Positions 1-5,471 of a stretch of DNA of 5,471 nucleotides are shown here, in pieces (within the stretch, counting starts at the first letter, position 1; the number at the start of each line of letters is the position of its first letter). The notes below the pieces were generated by a model. It ran no database searches and had not been told where the DNA came from. It saw only the letters and a list, made by a program, of their open reading frames with translations. Origin of the DNA: JBBSEZ01 sp038239195 (GTDB taxonomy: Bacteria; Planctomycetota; Planctomycetia; Gemmatales; Gemmataceae); assembly GCA_038239195.1 (NCBI GenBank), contig JBBSEZ010000567.1, positions 1 to 5,471 of the forward strand, written 5' to 3'. Position numbers and translations under genes: made by a program.

Positions 1-56
1 ACCCTACGGCCCGTCTGCTCGGCGAATGGCCGGGCCCCCGACACATTGGGGCATCC

Positions 57-1016
57 GTGCAAACGACTCGACAGACGCAGTCCTACCTCCGCAATCTGTT
101 TCAGGAGCGAGGCCTTCGGCCCAAGAACAAACTGGGCCAGAACTTCCTCGTGGACCTGAACCTGCTCGACGTGCTGCTGCGCGCTGCGGAGTTGTCGCGC
201 GCCGACCTCGTCCTCGAGGTCGGCAGCGGCACCGGCAGCCTGACGGTGCGCCTCGTCGAGCAAGCCGGCGCCGTGTTGAGCGTCGAGATCGACGACTCGT
301 TCGCCCTGCTCACCGAAGAAACCGTCGCCATCCACTTCCCCACCCGGGCAGTCCCCGAGCCGGCGCCGGTCGACGGCCCGCCGCCGCGCGGCACCCCCCA
401 CGTCCGGCTGATGCACGGCGACGTGCTGCGGAACAAGAACGAGCTGAGCCCCTACGTCCTCCAGGCGCTCGCCGACCTGACGCAACAAAGCGCCGCCGTG
501 CGGACCAAGGTGGTCGCCAACCTCCCCTACGCCGTCGCGGTCCCCGTCGTGTCCAACCTGCTGCTCACCGAGGTCGCCATCGAGCGCATGGTGGTGACGG
601 TCCAGTGGGAGATCGCCGAGCGGCTGATGGCGGCCGTGGGCACCCGGGCGTACGGCTCCCTGGCCGTGCTGATCCAGTCCCTGGCGGAGGTGACGCTGGT
701 GCGCCGGGTGTCGCCGGCGGCGTTCTGGCCGAAGCCAAAGGTCGATTCGGCCATTGTGATGATACGGCCCGACACCGACCGGCGCGCGCACGTCGTCGAG
801 CGCGCGGGAAGCGTGGTTGCCTTCCGCAACTTCCTGCGCGACCTGTACGTTCACCGTCGCAAGAACCTGCGCGGCGCCCTCGTCGGCAAGCCGGACGGCG
901 GGCGCGAGAAGCCCGCGGTGGACGCCAAGCTGGTGGAGCTCGGCATCGCCGGGACGACGCGGGCGGAGATGCTCGACCTGGACGACCACCTGCGCCTCTG
1001 CGAGGCGTTCGGCTGA
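57..1016 (+). CDS. rsmA: 16S rRNA (adenine(1518)-N6/adenine(1519)-N6)-dimethyltransferase RsmA (KsgA)
   Basis: This 319-residue enzyme would transfer four methyl groups from S-adenosylmethionine to two adjacent adenines in the 3'-terminal helix 45 of 16S rRNA, a late step in small-subunit assembly in the cytoplasm. Seen in the sequence: the family signature LGQNFL at residues 26-31; the SAM-binding loop EVGSGTG at 54-60; the acidic ribose-binding turn VEID at 76-79; GD at 121-122; the catalytic motif IV NLPY at 155-158; and FWPKPKVDS at 223-231. The C-terminal helical part carries RRKNLRGAL. GTG at 57 is chosen because it puts the signature at the usual distance from the N-terminus, and a GGGG run lies 5 bases upstream. 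The frame is open to the window edge, but no earlier ATG, GTG or TTG is visible. It is longer than E. coli KsgA (about 273 residues), mainly from a proline-rich insert near residues 94-117. Function is near certain. Confidence 0.96.
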   Translation: MQTTRQTQSYLRNLFQERGLRPKNKLGQNFLVDLNLLDVLLRAAELSRADLVLEVGSGTGSLTVRLVEQAGAVLSVEIDDSFALLTEETVAIHFPTRAVPEPAPVDGPPPRGTPHVRLMHGDVLRNKNELSPYVLQALADLTQQSAAVRTKVVANLPYAVAVPVVSNLLLTEVAIERMVVTVQWEIAERLMAAVGTRAYGSLAVLIQSLAEVTLVRRVSPAAFWPKPKVDSAIVMIRPDTDRRAHVVERAGSVVAFRNFLRDLYVHRRKNLRGALVGKPDGGREKPAVDAKLVELGIAGTTRAEMLDLDDHLRLCEAFG

Positions 1017-1092
1017 GAACAACCGACCTGGAACTTCCACGTGCCGCCGGGCATGCTCTGTGCAGACCGCGGGCCTCCCAGCGCCTGCGGCG

Positions 1093-1110
1093 GCGAGCAA
1101 GGCCGCTCGC
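1093..1110 (+). other. Small inverted repeat before the kinase gene
   Basis: GCGAGC at 1093-1098 pairs perfectly with GCTCGC at 1105-1110 around a 6-base loop. It lies in the 113-base gap between rsmA and the kinase gene, about 20 bases before the kinase start. No T-run follows, so it is not a standard intrinsic terminator. In DNA this GC-rich a 6-bp hairpin can arise by chance. I see no clear promoter in this gap. Confidence 0.25.
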
Positions 1111-1129
1111 TCAACCTTCGGGGTGCCTC

Positions 1130-2284
1130 ATGATCGCGTTTTCGTGCCGACACTGCGGGGCCCGGATGAAGATCACGGAGGAGGAGGGCAGCAAGAAGGC
1201 GACGTGCCCCAAGTGCGGCACGGTCGTGCAGGTCCCGGGGGGCGAGACTGGCGCCAGCCAGCGCCGCAAGGGAGGCCGCGCGCCCAGCAGTTCCTGCGGC
1301 GGGGAGACCACCCTCATCACCGCCGACGCCCGGCCCCCCCAGGCCAAGGACACGACGCCCGTTCCCAGCGTTCCCATCCACGAACTTCCCACGCGTACCG
1401 ACACCGGCAACGCCTCGCCGCCGGAGCTCACCGACTTCCTGGCGCCGGCGGAGGAGGAGGGCGAAATCGGACGATTGGGGCCCTACCGGGTGCTGCGCGT
1501 GCTGGGCTCGGGAGGGATGGGCGTCGTCTTCCTGGCCGAGGAGATCGCGCTGCAGCGCCTGGTGGCGCTCAAGGCGATGCTGCCCGCCCTGGCCGCCAGC
1601 GCCGTGAACCGCGAGCGCTTCCGGCGCGAGGCGCGGGCCATCGCCGCCATCTCGCACGATCACATCGTCACCATCCACGCCGTCGGCGAGGACCGCGGCG
1701 TTCCCTTTCTCGCCATGCCCTACCTGCAAGGCGAGCCCCTCGACGGCCGCGTGCGTCGCGGCGCCCCGCTGCCCGTGGACGAAGTGTGCCGCATCGGGCG
1801 GGAGATCGCCGAGGGCCTGTCGGCCATCCACGAGCGCGGGCTGATCCACCGCGACGTCAAGCCGGCGAACGTCTGGCTGGAAGCGCCTTCGCAGCGCGTG
1901 AAGATCCTCGACTTCGGGCTGGCCCGCCCCGCGCAAGGCGAAGGGCAACTGACCCAGGTGGGCGCCGTGGTCGGCTCGCCGTCGTTCATGGCGCCCGAGC
2001 AAGCGGGTCGCGGCCCGGTGGACGCGCGCTGCGACCTGTTCAGCCTCGGCGTCGTGCTCTACCTGCTCAGCACGGGCGCCCTGCCGTTCGAGGGCGACGA
2101 CACACTGTCGGCGCTGCTGGCGGTCGCCACGCAGGAACCGGAGCCGCCCATGAAGCGCAACCCGCAGATACCGGCGGCGCTGTCGGACCTGATCGTGCGC
2201 TTGCTGGCGAAGAAGGCGGAGGACCGGCCGAGCACGGCGCGGGCGGTGGTCGAGGCGATTCGGGGGATCGAGGAGGGGGGGTAG
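1130..2284 (+). CDS. Zinc-ribbon Hanks-type serine/threonine protein kinase
   Basis: This 384-residue protein is predicted to phosphorylate Ser/Thr residues of unknown target proteins. The N-terminus is a zinc ribbon with two CxxC pairs (C6/C9 and C26/C29). A linker at about 38-112, rich in Pro, Ser and Thr, leads to a complete kinase domain at about 119-379. Catalytic elements seen: glycine loop GSGGMG at 126-131, VALK with Lys148, Glu167 as salt-bridge partner, HRDVKPAN at 240-247 (Asp242 catalytic), DFG at 261-263, APE at 288-290, Asp302 and Arg366. All are intact, so an active kinase is expected. There is no hydrophobic segment and nothing follows the kinase domain. Many planctomycete kinases instead carry a membrane helix and sensor or WD40 repeats, so this one is probably soluble. 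ATG at 1130 is chosen because the zinc ribbon begins right after it and a GGGG run lies 7 bases upstream; the same frame is open further upstream but reads as Arg/Pro-rich out-of-frame rsmA sequence. Substrate and signal are unknown. Confidence 0.93.
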   Translation: MIAFSCRHCGARMKITEEEGSKKATCPKCGTVVQVPGGETGASQRRKGGRAPSSSCGGETTLITADARPPQAKDTTPVPSVPIHELPTRTDTGNASPPELTDFLAPAEEEGEIGRLGPYRVLRVLGSGGMGVVFLAEEIALQRLVALKAMLPALAASAVNRERFRREARAIAAISHDHIVTIHAVGEDRGVPFLAMPYLQGEPLDGRVRRGAPLPVDEVCRIGREIAEGLSAIHERGLIHRDVKPANVWLEAPSQRVKILDFGLARPAQGEGQLTQVGAVVGSPSFMAPEQAGRGPVDARCDLFSLGVVLYLLSTGALPFEGDDTLSALLAVATQEPEPPMKRNPQIPAALSDLIVRLLAKKAEDRPSTARAVVEAIRGIEEGG

Positions 2285-2301
2285 GGGGTCGCGCGAGGAT
2301 G

Positions 2302-2324
2302 GCCTCTCCGCTTCAACGAGAGGC
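2302..2324 (+). other. Hairpin downstream of the kinase gene
   Basis: GCCTCTC at 2302-2308 is the exact reverse complement of GAGAGGC at 2318-2324, with a 9-base loop. It lies 17 bases after the kinase stop codon, where a terminator or mRNA-protecting hairpin could be. No T-run follows, so intrinsic termination is doubtful. The rest of the 124-base gap shows no convincing promoter. Confidence 0.35.
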
Positions 2325-2408
2325 GACTCTACTGACCGCCTTCGGCCAACGGCTCACGGCTCTTGTCGCTCAGCGCTCTCCTCCTGCCGTCTGCTCTGGG
2401 GTGATGCA

Positions 2409-2807
2409 ATGGATCAGGGGCCGCTGGTAATCGACCAGATCGACGCGGGGGCCAGGTTCCTCGGCGAATTCCAGAAGTACGTCCCGGTCAAGGCGGCGTT
2501 TTGGCTGAAGGAGAGCGACGAGGGCGAGTGGAGCCTCTATGTCGCTTCGGACCAAATCACCGACGACAACTTCGACGTTGCCTACGGGGAAGTCCTCCGA
2601 TTCGCTGGGCAACTCCACGACCCGCTCTTCGATCCCTTCCAGGTAAAGCTGCTCGGAGCGGATGACCCGCTGACGAAGGAAGCGTTGGACGTTAACCGGC
2701 GCTACCCCGGGCCGGTCGCCACCCGCTTCCACGACAAGGTGTTCGGCGGGGTGCCGGTCGAGGAAGTATACGTGTACCCTTCGCCGAGACCATGCCCGAC
2801 GGCATGA
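2409..2807 (+). CDS. Conserved-looking hypothetical protein, 132 residues, function unknown
   Basis: I do not recognise a named domain. The protein is soluble, acidic in its first 100 residues and rich in aromatic residues, with no signal peptide, membrane segment or cysteine motif (its only Cys, 129, lies in the Pro-rich tail). It reads like a compact alpha/beta fold: a helix near 10-24, strands near 27-33 and 41-46 (KAAFWL, WSLYVA), a helix near 54-69, a strand near 76-82 (FQVKLLG), a helix near 86-98 and a C-terminal strand near 117-123 (EEVYVYP). The FWLKESDEGEW and ASDQITDDNFDVAYGEV segments look conserved in character, and from memory similar unannotated proteins occur in planctomycetes; this is unverified. 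ATG at 2409 is chosen because a GGGGTG element lies about 7 bases upstream. The frame stays open upstream into the gap, but that part looks non-coding. It follows the kinase by 124 bases and ends 21 bases before a strong terminator, so it may be the last gene of its transcript. Confidence 0.85.
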   Translation: MDQGPLVIDQIDAGARFLGEFQKYVPVKAAFWLKESDEGEWSLYVASDQITDDNFDVAYGEVLRFAGQLHDPLFDPFQVKLLGADDPLTKEALDVNRRYPGPVATRFHDKVFGGVPVEEVYVYPSPRPCPTA

Positions 2808-2828
2808 ATCGCGCGGAGCGTTCAGGAC

Positions 2829-2858
2829 AAGCCCAGCCCTCGGGCTGGGTTTTTTCTT
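2829..2858 (+). terminator. Rho-independent terminator
   Basis: CCCAGCCC at 2832-2839 is the exact reverse complement of GGGCTGGG at 2842-2849, giving at least a 7-bp all-paired GC-rich stem with a 4-base loop. Flanking AAG and TTT can extend the stem, and six T residues follow at 2850-2855. It lies just after the stop codon of the 132-residue protein. The T-run is on the plus-strand side only, so it ends plus-strand transcription and separates the upstream genes from the copper ATPase. Confidence 0.9.
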
Positions 2859-2916
2859 GCGCGGAAGACACCGCCCCCGGTCGAGGCGCTCTGGGGTGCT
2901 CCCACCATAGGACTGT

Positions 2917-2959
2917 CTATTCCTGGAGCTCCGGCGAAGCCCGATGCCTATACTTCCTG
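2917..2959 (+). promoter_or_regulatory. Candidate promoter/operator region of the copper ATPase gene
   Basis: The terminator upstream implies that the ATPase has its own promoter between about 2860 and 2980. A TATACT hexamer at 2949-2954 fits a -10 box, but there is no good -35 box 16-20 bases upstream. A perfect palindrome GGAGCTCC sits at 2925-2932. TTCCTG occurs twice, at 2920-2925 and 2954-2959, 34 bases apart and each preceded by CTAT or a close variant. These could be protein-binding sites. I see no match to the CueR or CsoR operators that I know, so the assignment is weak. Confidence 0.25.
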
Positions 2960-2993
2960 ATACAGCCATCGCTTCCCGCAGAGGGCCCCGCCC

Positions 2994-3617
2994 ATGAACG
3001 ACACGCCCCCTCCCCCGACGAACGCTGAGCCGAAGCGCAGCGGCTTCTCTCTGGCCCTCGTCCCCGAGAAGGCCATCGACCCCGTTTGCGGGATGACCGT
3101 CGATCCGGCCACCGCCCCCGCTTCGACCACGCACCAGGGCAAGCCCTATTCCTTCTGCTGCCCTCACTGTCTGCTCAAGTTCCAGGCTGACCCCGACAGG
3201 TACACCGGCGTTGCTCCCCCTCCCGCAGCGCCGATGGTCCCTCCTCCGCCCTCCCCTGGCGAGAAGGTCGAGTACGTCTGTCCGATGGGCCCCGAGGTGG
3301 TGAGCGATCGACCCGGCCCGTGCCCGAAATGCGGGATGGCCCTGGAGCCGCGCACCCTCGCGCTCCAGGACGGCCCGAGCCCCGAGCTCGCAGACGTGAG
3401 CCGCCGATTCCTCGTCGGGCTGGCCCTGAGCTTGCCGGTCTTTCTGCTGGCGATGGCCGACATGCTTCCCCGCAACCCGCTGCACGCCCTCGACCGGGGG
3501 CTCGTCAACTGGGCGCAACTCCTCCTCGCGACGCCCGTCGTCCTGTGGAGCGGGGCCCGTTCTTCCAGCGTGCCTGGTCCTCGGCCGTCAACCGCAGCCC
3601 CAACATGTTCACCCTGA
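2994..3617 (+). CDS. copA: Copper-translocating P-type ATPase, N-terminal part (YHS and heavy-metal-binding domains, first two helices); frameshifted
   Basis: This is the first section of a Cu(+)-exporting P1B-type ATPase whose remainder is in another frame (3557-5377). It starts at ATG 2994, with GAGGG 8 bases upstream. Residues 28-71 form a YHS domain with VCGM (Cys32) and a CCPHC cluster (Cys55, 56, 59). Residues 93-118 form a heavy-metal-binding domain with CPM (Cys96) and CPKCGM (Cys110, Cys113). These small cysteine domains replace the HMA domains of E. coli CopA and probably sense or deliver copper. Membrane helices follow at about 139-157 and 172-185. Homology holds to LWSG (184-187); the next 20 residues, up to TGA at 3615-3617, are out-of-frame sequence rich in Ser and Pro. 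As written, the product is a 207-residue membrane protein without any catalytic domain. If the missing base is a sequencing error, this is simply the start of a normal 794-residue pump. Confidence 0.85.
   Translation: MNDTPPPPTNAEPKRSGFSLALVPEKAIDPVCGMTVDPATAPASTTHQGKPYSFCCPHCLLKFQADPDRYTGVAPPPAAPMVPPPPSPGEKVEYVCPMGPEVVSDRPGPCPKCGMALEPRTLALQDGPSPELADVSRRFLVGLALSLPVFLLAMADMLPRNPLHALDRGLVNWAQLLLATPVVLWSGARSSSVPGPRPSTAAPTCSP
3549..3560 (+). other. Frameshift site in the copper ATPase gene
   Basis: Upstream frame: AGC GGG GCC CGT, after which the protein loses its family resemblance. Downstream frame: GGC CCG TTC TTC CAG, encoding the conserved GPFFQ start of the next segment. Adding one G to the GGGG run at 3552-3555 gives AGC GGG GGC CCG TTC and joins LWSG to GPFFQRAW without a gap, as expected for this family. 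The run is short, but it lies in a GGGGCCC context prone to base-calling errors. The codons around it do not form a good slippery heptamer. Confidence 0.88.
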
Positions 3618-5377
3618 TCGCCCTCGGCGTCGGGGCGGCCTACCTCTACAGCCTCGCCGCCACGGTCGCGCCTGGGGCCTTCCCCGAGGGCTTCCGCTCG
3701 ATGGCCGGCGTGGTCGAGCCTTACTTCGACACGGCGGCGGTCGTCACGGTCCTGGCCTTGCTCGGGCAGGTGCTGGAACTGCGGGCGCGCGGCCAGACGA
3801 GCGCCGCCCTCCGCAAACTGCTGGGCCTGGCCCCGAAGACGGCGCGCGTCGTGCGGCCCGAGGGCCGGGAAGAGGACGTTCCGCTGGAGCAGGTGCGCGT
3901 AGGGGACGTGCTGCGCGTGCGGCCCGGCGAGAAGGTGCCGGTGGACGGCATCGTGACCGAGGGCCGCAGCGCCGTGGACGAGTCGATGCTCACCGGCGAA
4001 CCGCTCCCGGTGGACAAGGGGCCCGGCGACAAGGTGGCCGGGGCGACGGTCAACGGCACGGGCGGCCTGCTGGTGCGCGCGGAGAAGGTAGGGGCCGATA
4101 CGCTGCTGGCCCAGATCGTCCGGCTGGTCGGCGAGGCCCAGCGCAGCCGCGCCCCCATCGAGCGGCTCGTCAACCAGGTGTCGCGCTGGTTCGTTCCTGG
4201 CGTGCTGGCGGTGGCGGTCCTGACGTTCCTCGCCTGGGGCACCTGGGGCCCGGCGCCGAGCTGGGCGCACGCCCTGGTCAGCGCCGTGGCCGTCCTCATC
4301 ATCGCCTGCCCGTGCGCGCTGGGGCTGGCCACGCCGATGGCGGTCATGGTCGGCACCGGCCGGGGGGCCGAAAACGGCGTGCTCATCAAGGACGCCGAGG
4401 CCCTCGAGGTGCTGGGACGGGCCGACACCCTCGTCGTGGACAAGACGGGCACCCTCACCGAGGGCAGGCCGAGCCTGGGGGCCGTCGAGCCGACCGAGGG
4501 CCTCGGCGCCGACGAGCTCCTGCGCCTCGCAGCCGGCTTGGAGCGCGGCAGCGAACATCCCCTCGCCCAGGCCATCGTCCGCGGCGCGGAGGCCCGAGGG
4601 CTGCGCCCCGCCGAGGCGCGCGACTTCCAGTCGATCACCGGCCGCGGCGTGACGGGGACCGTTGAGGGCCGGTCGATGCTCGCCGGCGTGCCCGCCCTGC
4701 TGGCCGAGCATGGGATCAGCACGGAAGCCGTGACGGCGCGCCTCGAAGCGCTGCGGGCGGAGGGCCAGACGGTCGTGCTGGTGGCCTTGGCCGGTCGGCT
4801 GGCCGGCCTCCTCGGCATTACGGATCGGGTGCGCGACACGACGCCCGAGGCCATCCGGTTGCTGCACGCGGACGGCTTGCGCATCGTCATGTTGACGGGC
4901 GACAGCCGCACCACCGCCGAGGCGGTGGCGCGCCGCCTCGGCATCGACGAAGTCATCGCCGAGGTGCTGCCGCAGCAGAAGCGCGACGCCGTGGAGCGCC
5001 TTCAGCGCGAAGGGCACGTCGTCGCGATGGCGGGCGACGGCATCAACGACGCCCCCGCGCTGGCCCAGGCGCAGGTCGGCATCGCGATGGGCACGGGCAC
5101 CGACGTGGCGATGGAAAGCGCCGGGGTGACGCTCGTGAAGGGGGACCTGCGCGGCATCGCCCGCGCCCGCAGGCTCAGCCGGGCGACGATGCGGAACATC
5201 CGGCAAAACCTCTTCCTGGCCTTCGTCTACAACCTCGTCACCGTGCCGGTCGCCGCGGGATTGCTCTACCCGTTTCCCGGCGTGCTGGTCTCGCCGATCT
5301 GGGCCAGCGTCGCCATGAGCCTGAGCTCGCTCTCCGTCGTGGGTAATGCCCTGCGGCTGCGCCGCGCGCGATTGTGA
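3557..5377 (+). CDS. copA: Copper-translocating P-type ATPase, catalytic and transport part (continues 2994-3617 across a frameshift)
   Basis: This is the main body of a P1B-1 ATPase that uses ATP to export Cu(+) across the inner membrane. Numbering follows the repaired 794-residue protein. Seen: helices at about 205-224 and 244-263; the actuator domain with TGE at 334-336; helices at about 400-420 and 427-450, the latter with the CPC copper site (439-441); the phosphorylated Asp483 in DKTGT; His522-Pro523 (SEHP), which binds the adenine; TGD at 635-637; GDGIND at 681-686; and two last helices with Tyr746-Asn747 and MSLSS at 775-779. CPC plus YN plus MSxSS is the signature of Cu(+) selectivity. 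No stop or second break occurs, so this part looks under selection or only recently broken. The start given is where homology begins; this frame has ATG codons at 3320 (overlapping the N-terminal part, not homologous) and 3605 (at SPNMFTLIALG), neither with a clear ribosome binding site. It may be expressed only if the frame is in fact continuous. Confidence 0.93.
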   Translation, partial: PFFQRAWSSAVNRSPNMFTLIALGVGAAYLYSLAATVAPGAFPEGFRSMAGVVEPYFDTAAVVTVLALLGQVLELRARGQTSAALRKLLGLAPKTARVVRPEGREEDVPLEQVRVGDVLRVRPGEKVPVDGIVTEGRSAVDESMLTGEPLPVDKGPGDKVAGATVNGTGGLLVRAEKVGADTLLAQIVRLVGEAQRSRAPIERLVNQVSRWFVPGVLAVAVLTFLAWGTWGPAPSWAHALVSAVAVLIIACPCALGLATPMAVMVGTGRGAENGVLIKDAEALEVLGRADTLVVDKTGTLTEGRPSLGAVEPTEGLGADELLRLAAGLERGSEHPLAQAIVRGAEARGLRPAEARDFQSITGRGVTGTVEGRSMLAGVPALLAEHGISTEAVTARLEALRAEGQTVVLVALAGRLAGLLGITDRVRDTTPEAIRLLHADGLRIVMLTGDSRTTAEAVARRLGIDEVIAEVLPQQKRDAVERLQREGHVVAMAGDGINDAPALAQAQVGIAMGTGTDVAMESAGVTLVKGDLRGIARARRLSRATMRNIRQNLFLAFVYNLVTVPVAAGLLYPFPGVLVSPIWASVAMSLSSLSVVGNALRLRRARL

Positions 5378-5408
5378 GGAAACAGGGCCGGGGGGAAAAA
5401 TCGGGCCT

Positions 5409-5434
5409 GGGCGGGGCGTCTTCGCCCCCCGCCC
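5409..5434 (+). terminator. GC-rich hairpin after the copper ATPase, possible terminator
   Basis: GGGGCG at 5413-5418 pairs with CGCCCC at 5423-5428 around a TCTT loop. GGGC at 5409-5412 can pair with GCCC at 5431-5434, leaving a two-base bulge. It begins 31 bases after the ATPase stop. No T-run follows on the plus strand, so it is not a textbook intrinsic terminator. On the minus strand a five-T run lies about 8 bases beyond the stem, also atypical. Confidence 0.35.
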
Positions 5435-5448
5435 CCTCCCCCCGTGTT

Positions 5449-5470
5449 GCCCCCCCGGCTTTAGGGGGGC
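5449..5470. repeat. Inverted repeat at the window edge
   Basis: GCCCCCC at 5449-5455 is the exact reverse complement of GGGGGGC at 5464-5470, with an 8-base loop. It follows the previous hairpin closely and reaches the end of the window, so its context is unknown. Long C and G runs make chance pairing easy. Confidence 0.35.
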
Positions 5471-5471
5471 C

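Noticed and set aside
26..1129. Upstream extension of the kinase reading frame over the rsmA region (frame open from 26)
   Set aside because: The translation is Arg/Pro-rich low-complexity sequence overlapping the clearly real rsmA in another frame. Kinase homology begins with the zinc ribbon at 1130.
851..2002. Long minus-strand open frame opposite the end of rsmA and the kinase
   Set aside because: It is an antisense shadow: no recognisable domain, and the composition mirrors the opposite gene.
2285..2408. Extension of the 132-residue protein upstream, or of the kinase downstream, into this gap
   Set aside because: Two frames are open here, but the translations have no hydrophobic, domain-like or family-like character, and a start with a ribosome binding site exists at 2409.
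817..2430. Long plus-strand open frame across rsmA, the kinase and the following gap
   Set aside because: It is Arg/Ala/Gly-rich with no motif and lies out of frame with two well-supported genes. Such frames are expected in GC-rich DNA.
2862..2993. CueR-type operator before the copper ATPase
   Set aside because: I see no spaced ACCTTCC/GGAAGGT-type dyad within a 19-20 base promoter spacer.
2792..3028. Small plus-strand open frame over the terminator and the ATPase leader
   Set aside because: It reads through the terminator hairpin and overlaps two real genes, with no ribosome binding site and no motif.
2370..3518. Minus-strand open frame opposite the hypothetical gene and the start of the ATPase
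   Set aside because: It runs through the terminator hairpin and has no motif; an antisense shadow.
3549..3560. Programmed -1 ribosomal frameshifting to make the full-length ATPase
   Set aside because: In-frame codons GGG GCC would have to re-pair with CGG GGC, giving mismatches; the X XXY YYZ pattern is absent and the G run is too short for likely transcript slippage. A lost base is simpler.
3164..5206. Very long minus-strand open frame opposite the copper ATPase
   Set aside because: It is rich in His, Arg, Gly and Ala with no domain, while the plus strand carries all the P-type ATPase motifs.

Overview
The window is GC-rich bacterial DNA. It carries three intact plus-strand genes and one plus-strand gene split by a frameshift. 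The overall look suggests a planctomycete, probably of the Gemmataceae type. The grounds are the GC-rich codon use, a serine/threonine kinase with an N-terminal zinc ribbon of a kind common in that phylum, and the P-type ATPase with a YHS plus heavy-metal-binding N-terminus. This placement is an inference from architecture; no rRNA or other marker is present to prove it.

Layout, left to right: (1) 57-1016, the 16S rRNA dimethyladenosine transferase RsmA/KsgA, starting with GTG. (2) 1130-2284, a small soluble zinc-ribbon Hanks-type Ser/Thr kinase with all catalytic residues and no membrane segment. (3) 2409-2807, an acidic 132-residue protein of unknown function, followed at once by a convincing intrinsic terminator (2829-2858). 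(4) 2994-5377, a Cu(+)-exporting P1B-type ATPase (CopA-like) read in two frames. The N-terminal metal-binding part and first two membrane helices are in one frame (2994-3617). The rest, with every catalytic and copper-site motif, is in another (homology from 3557 to 5377). One missing G in the GGGGCCC run at 3552-3558 explains the break completely; restoring it gives a 794-residue protein.

The genes do not form an obvious pathway. rsmA is a ribosome-maturation housekeeping gene. The kinase and the small unknown protein follow it on the same strand with gaps of 113 and 124 bases, each containing a hairpin without a U-tract, so read-through is possible. The terminator at 2829-2858 isolates the copper ATPase as its own transcription unit. 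After the ATPase the window ends in GC-rich inverted repeats. There are no RNA genes, CRISPR arrays, insertion sequences or phage genes.

I did not find an undescribed multi-gene system. The points most worth a second look are the ATPase frameshift and the unknown protein.
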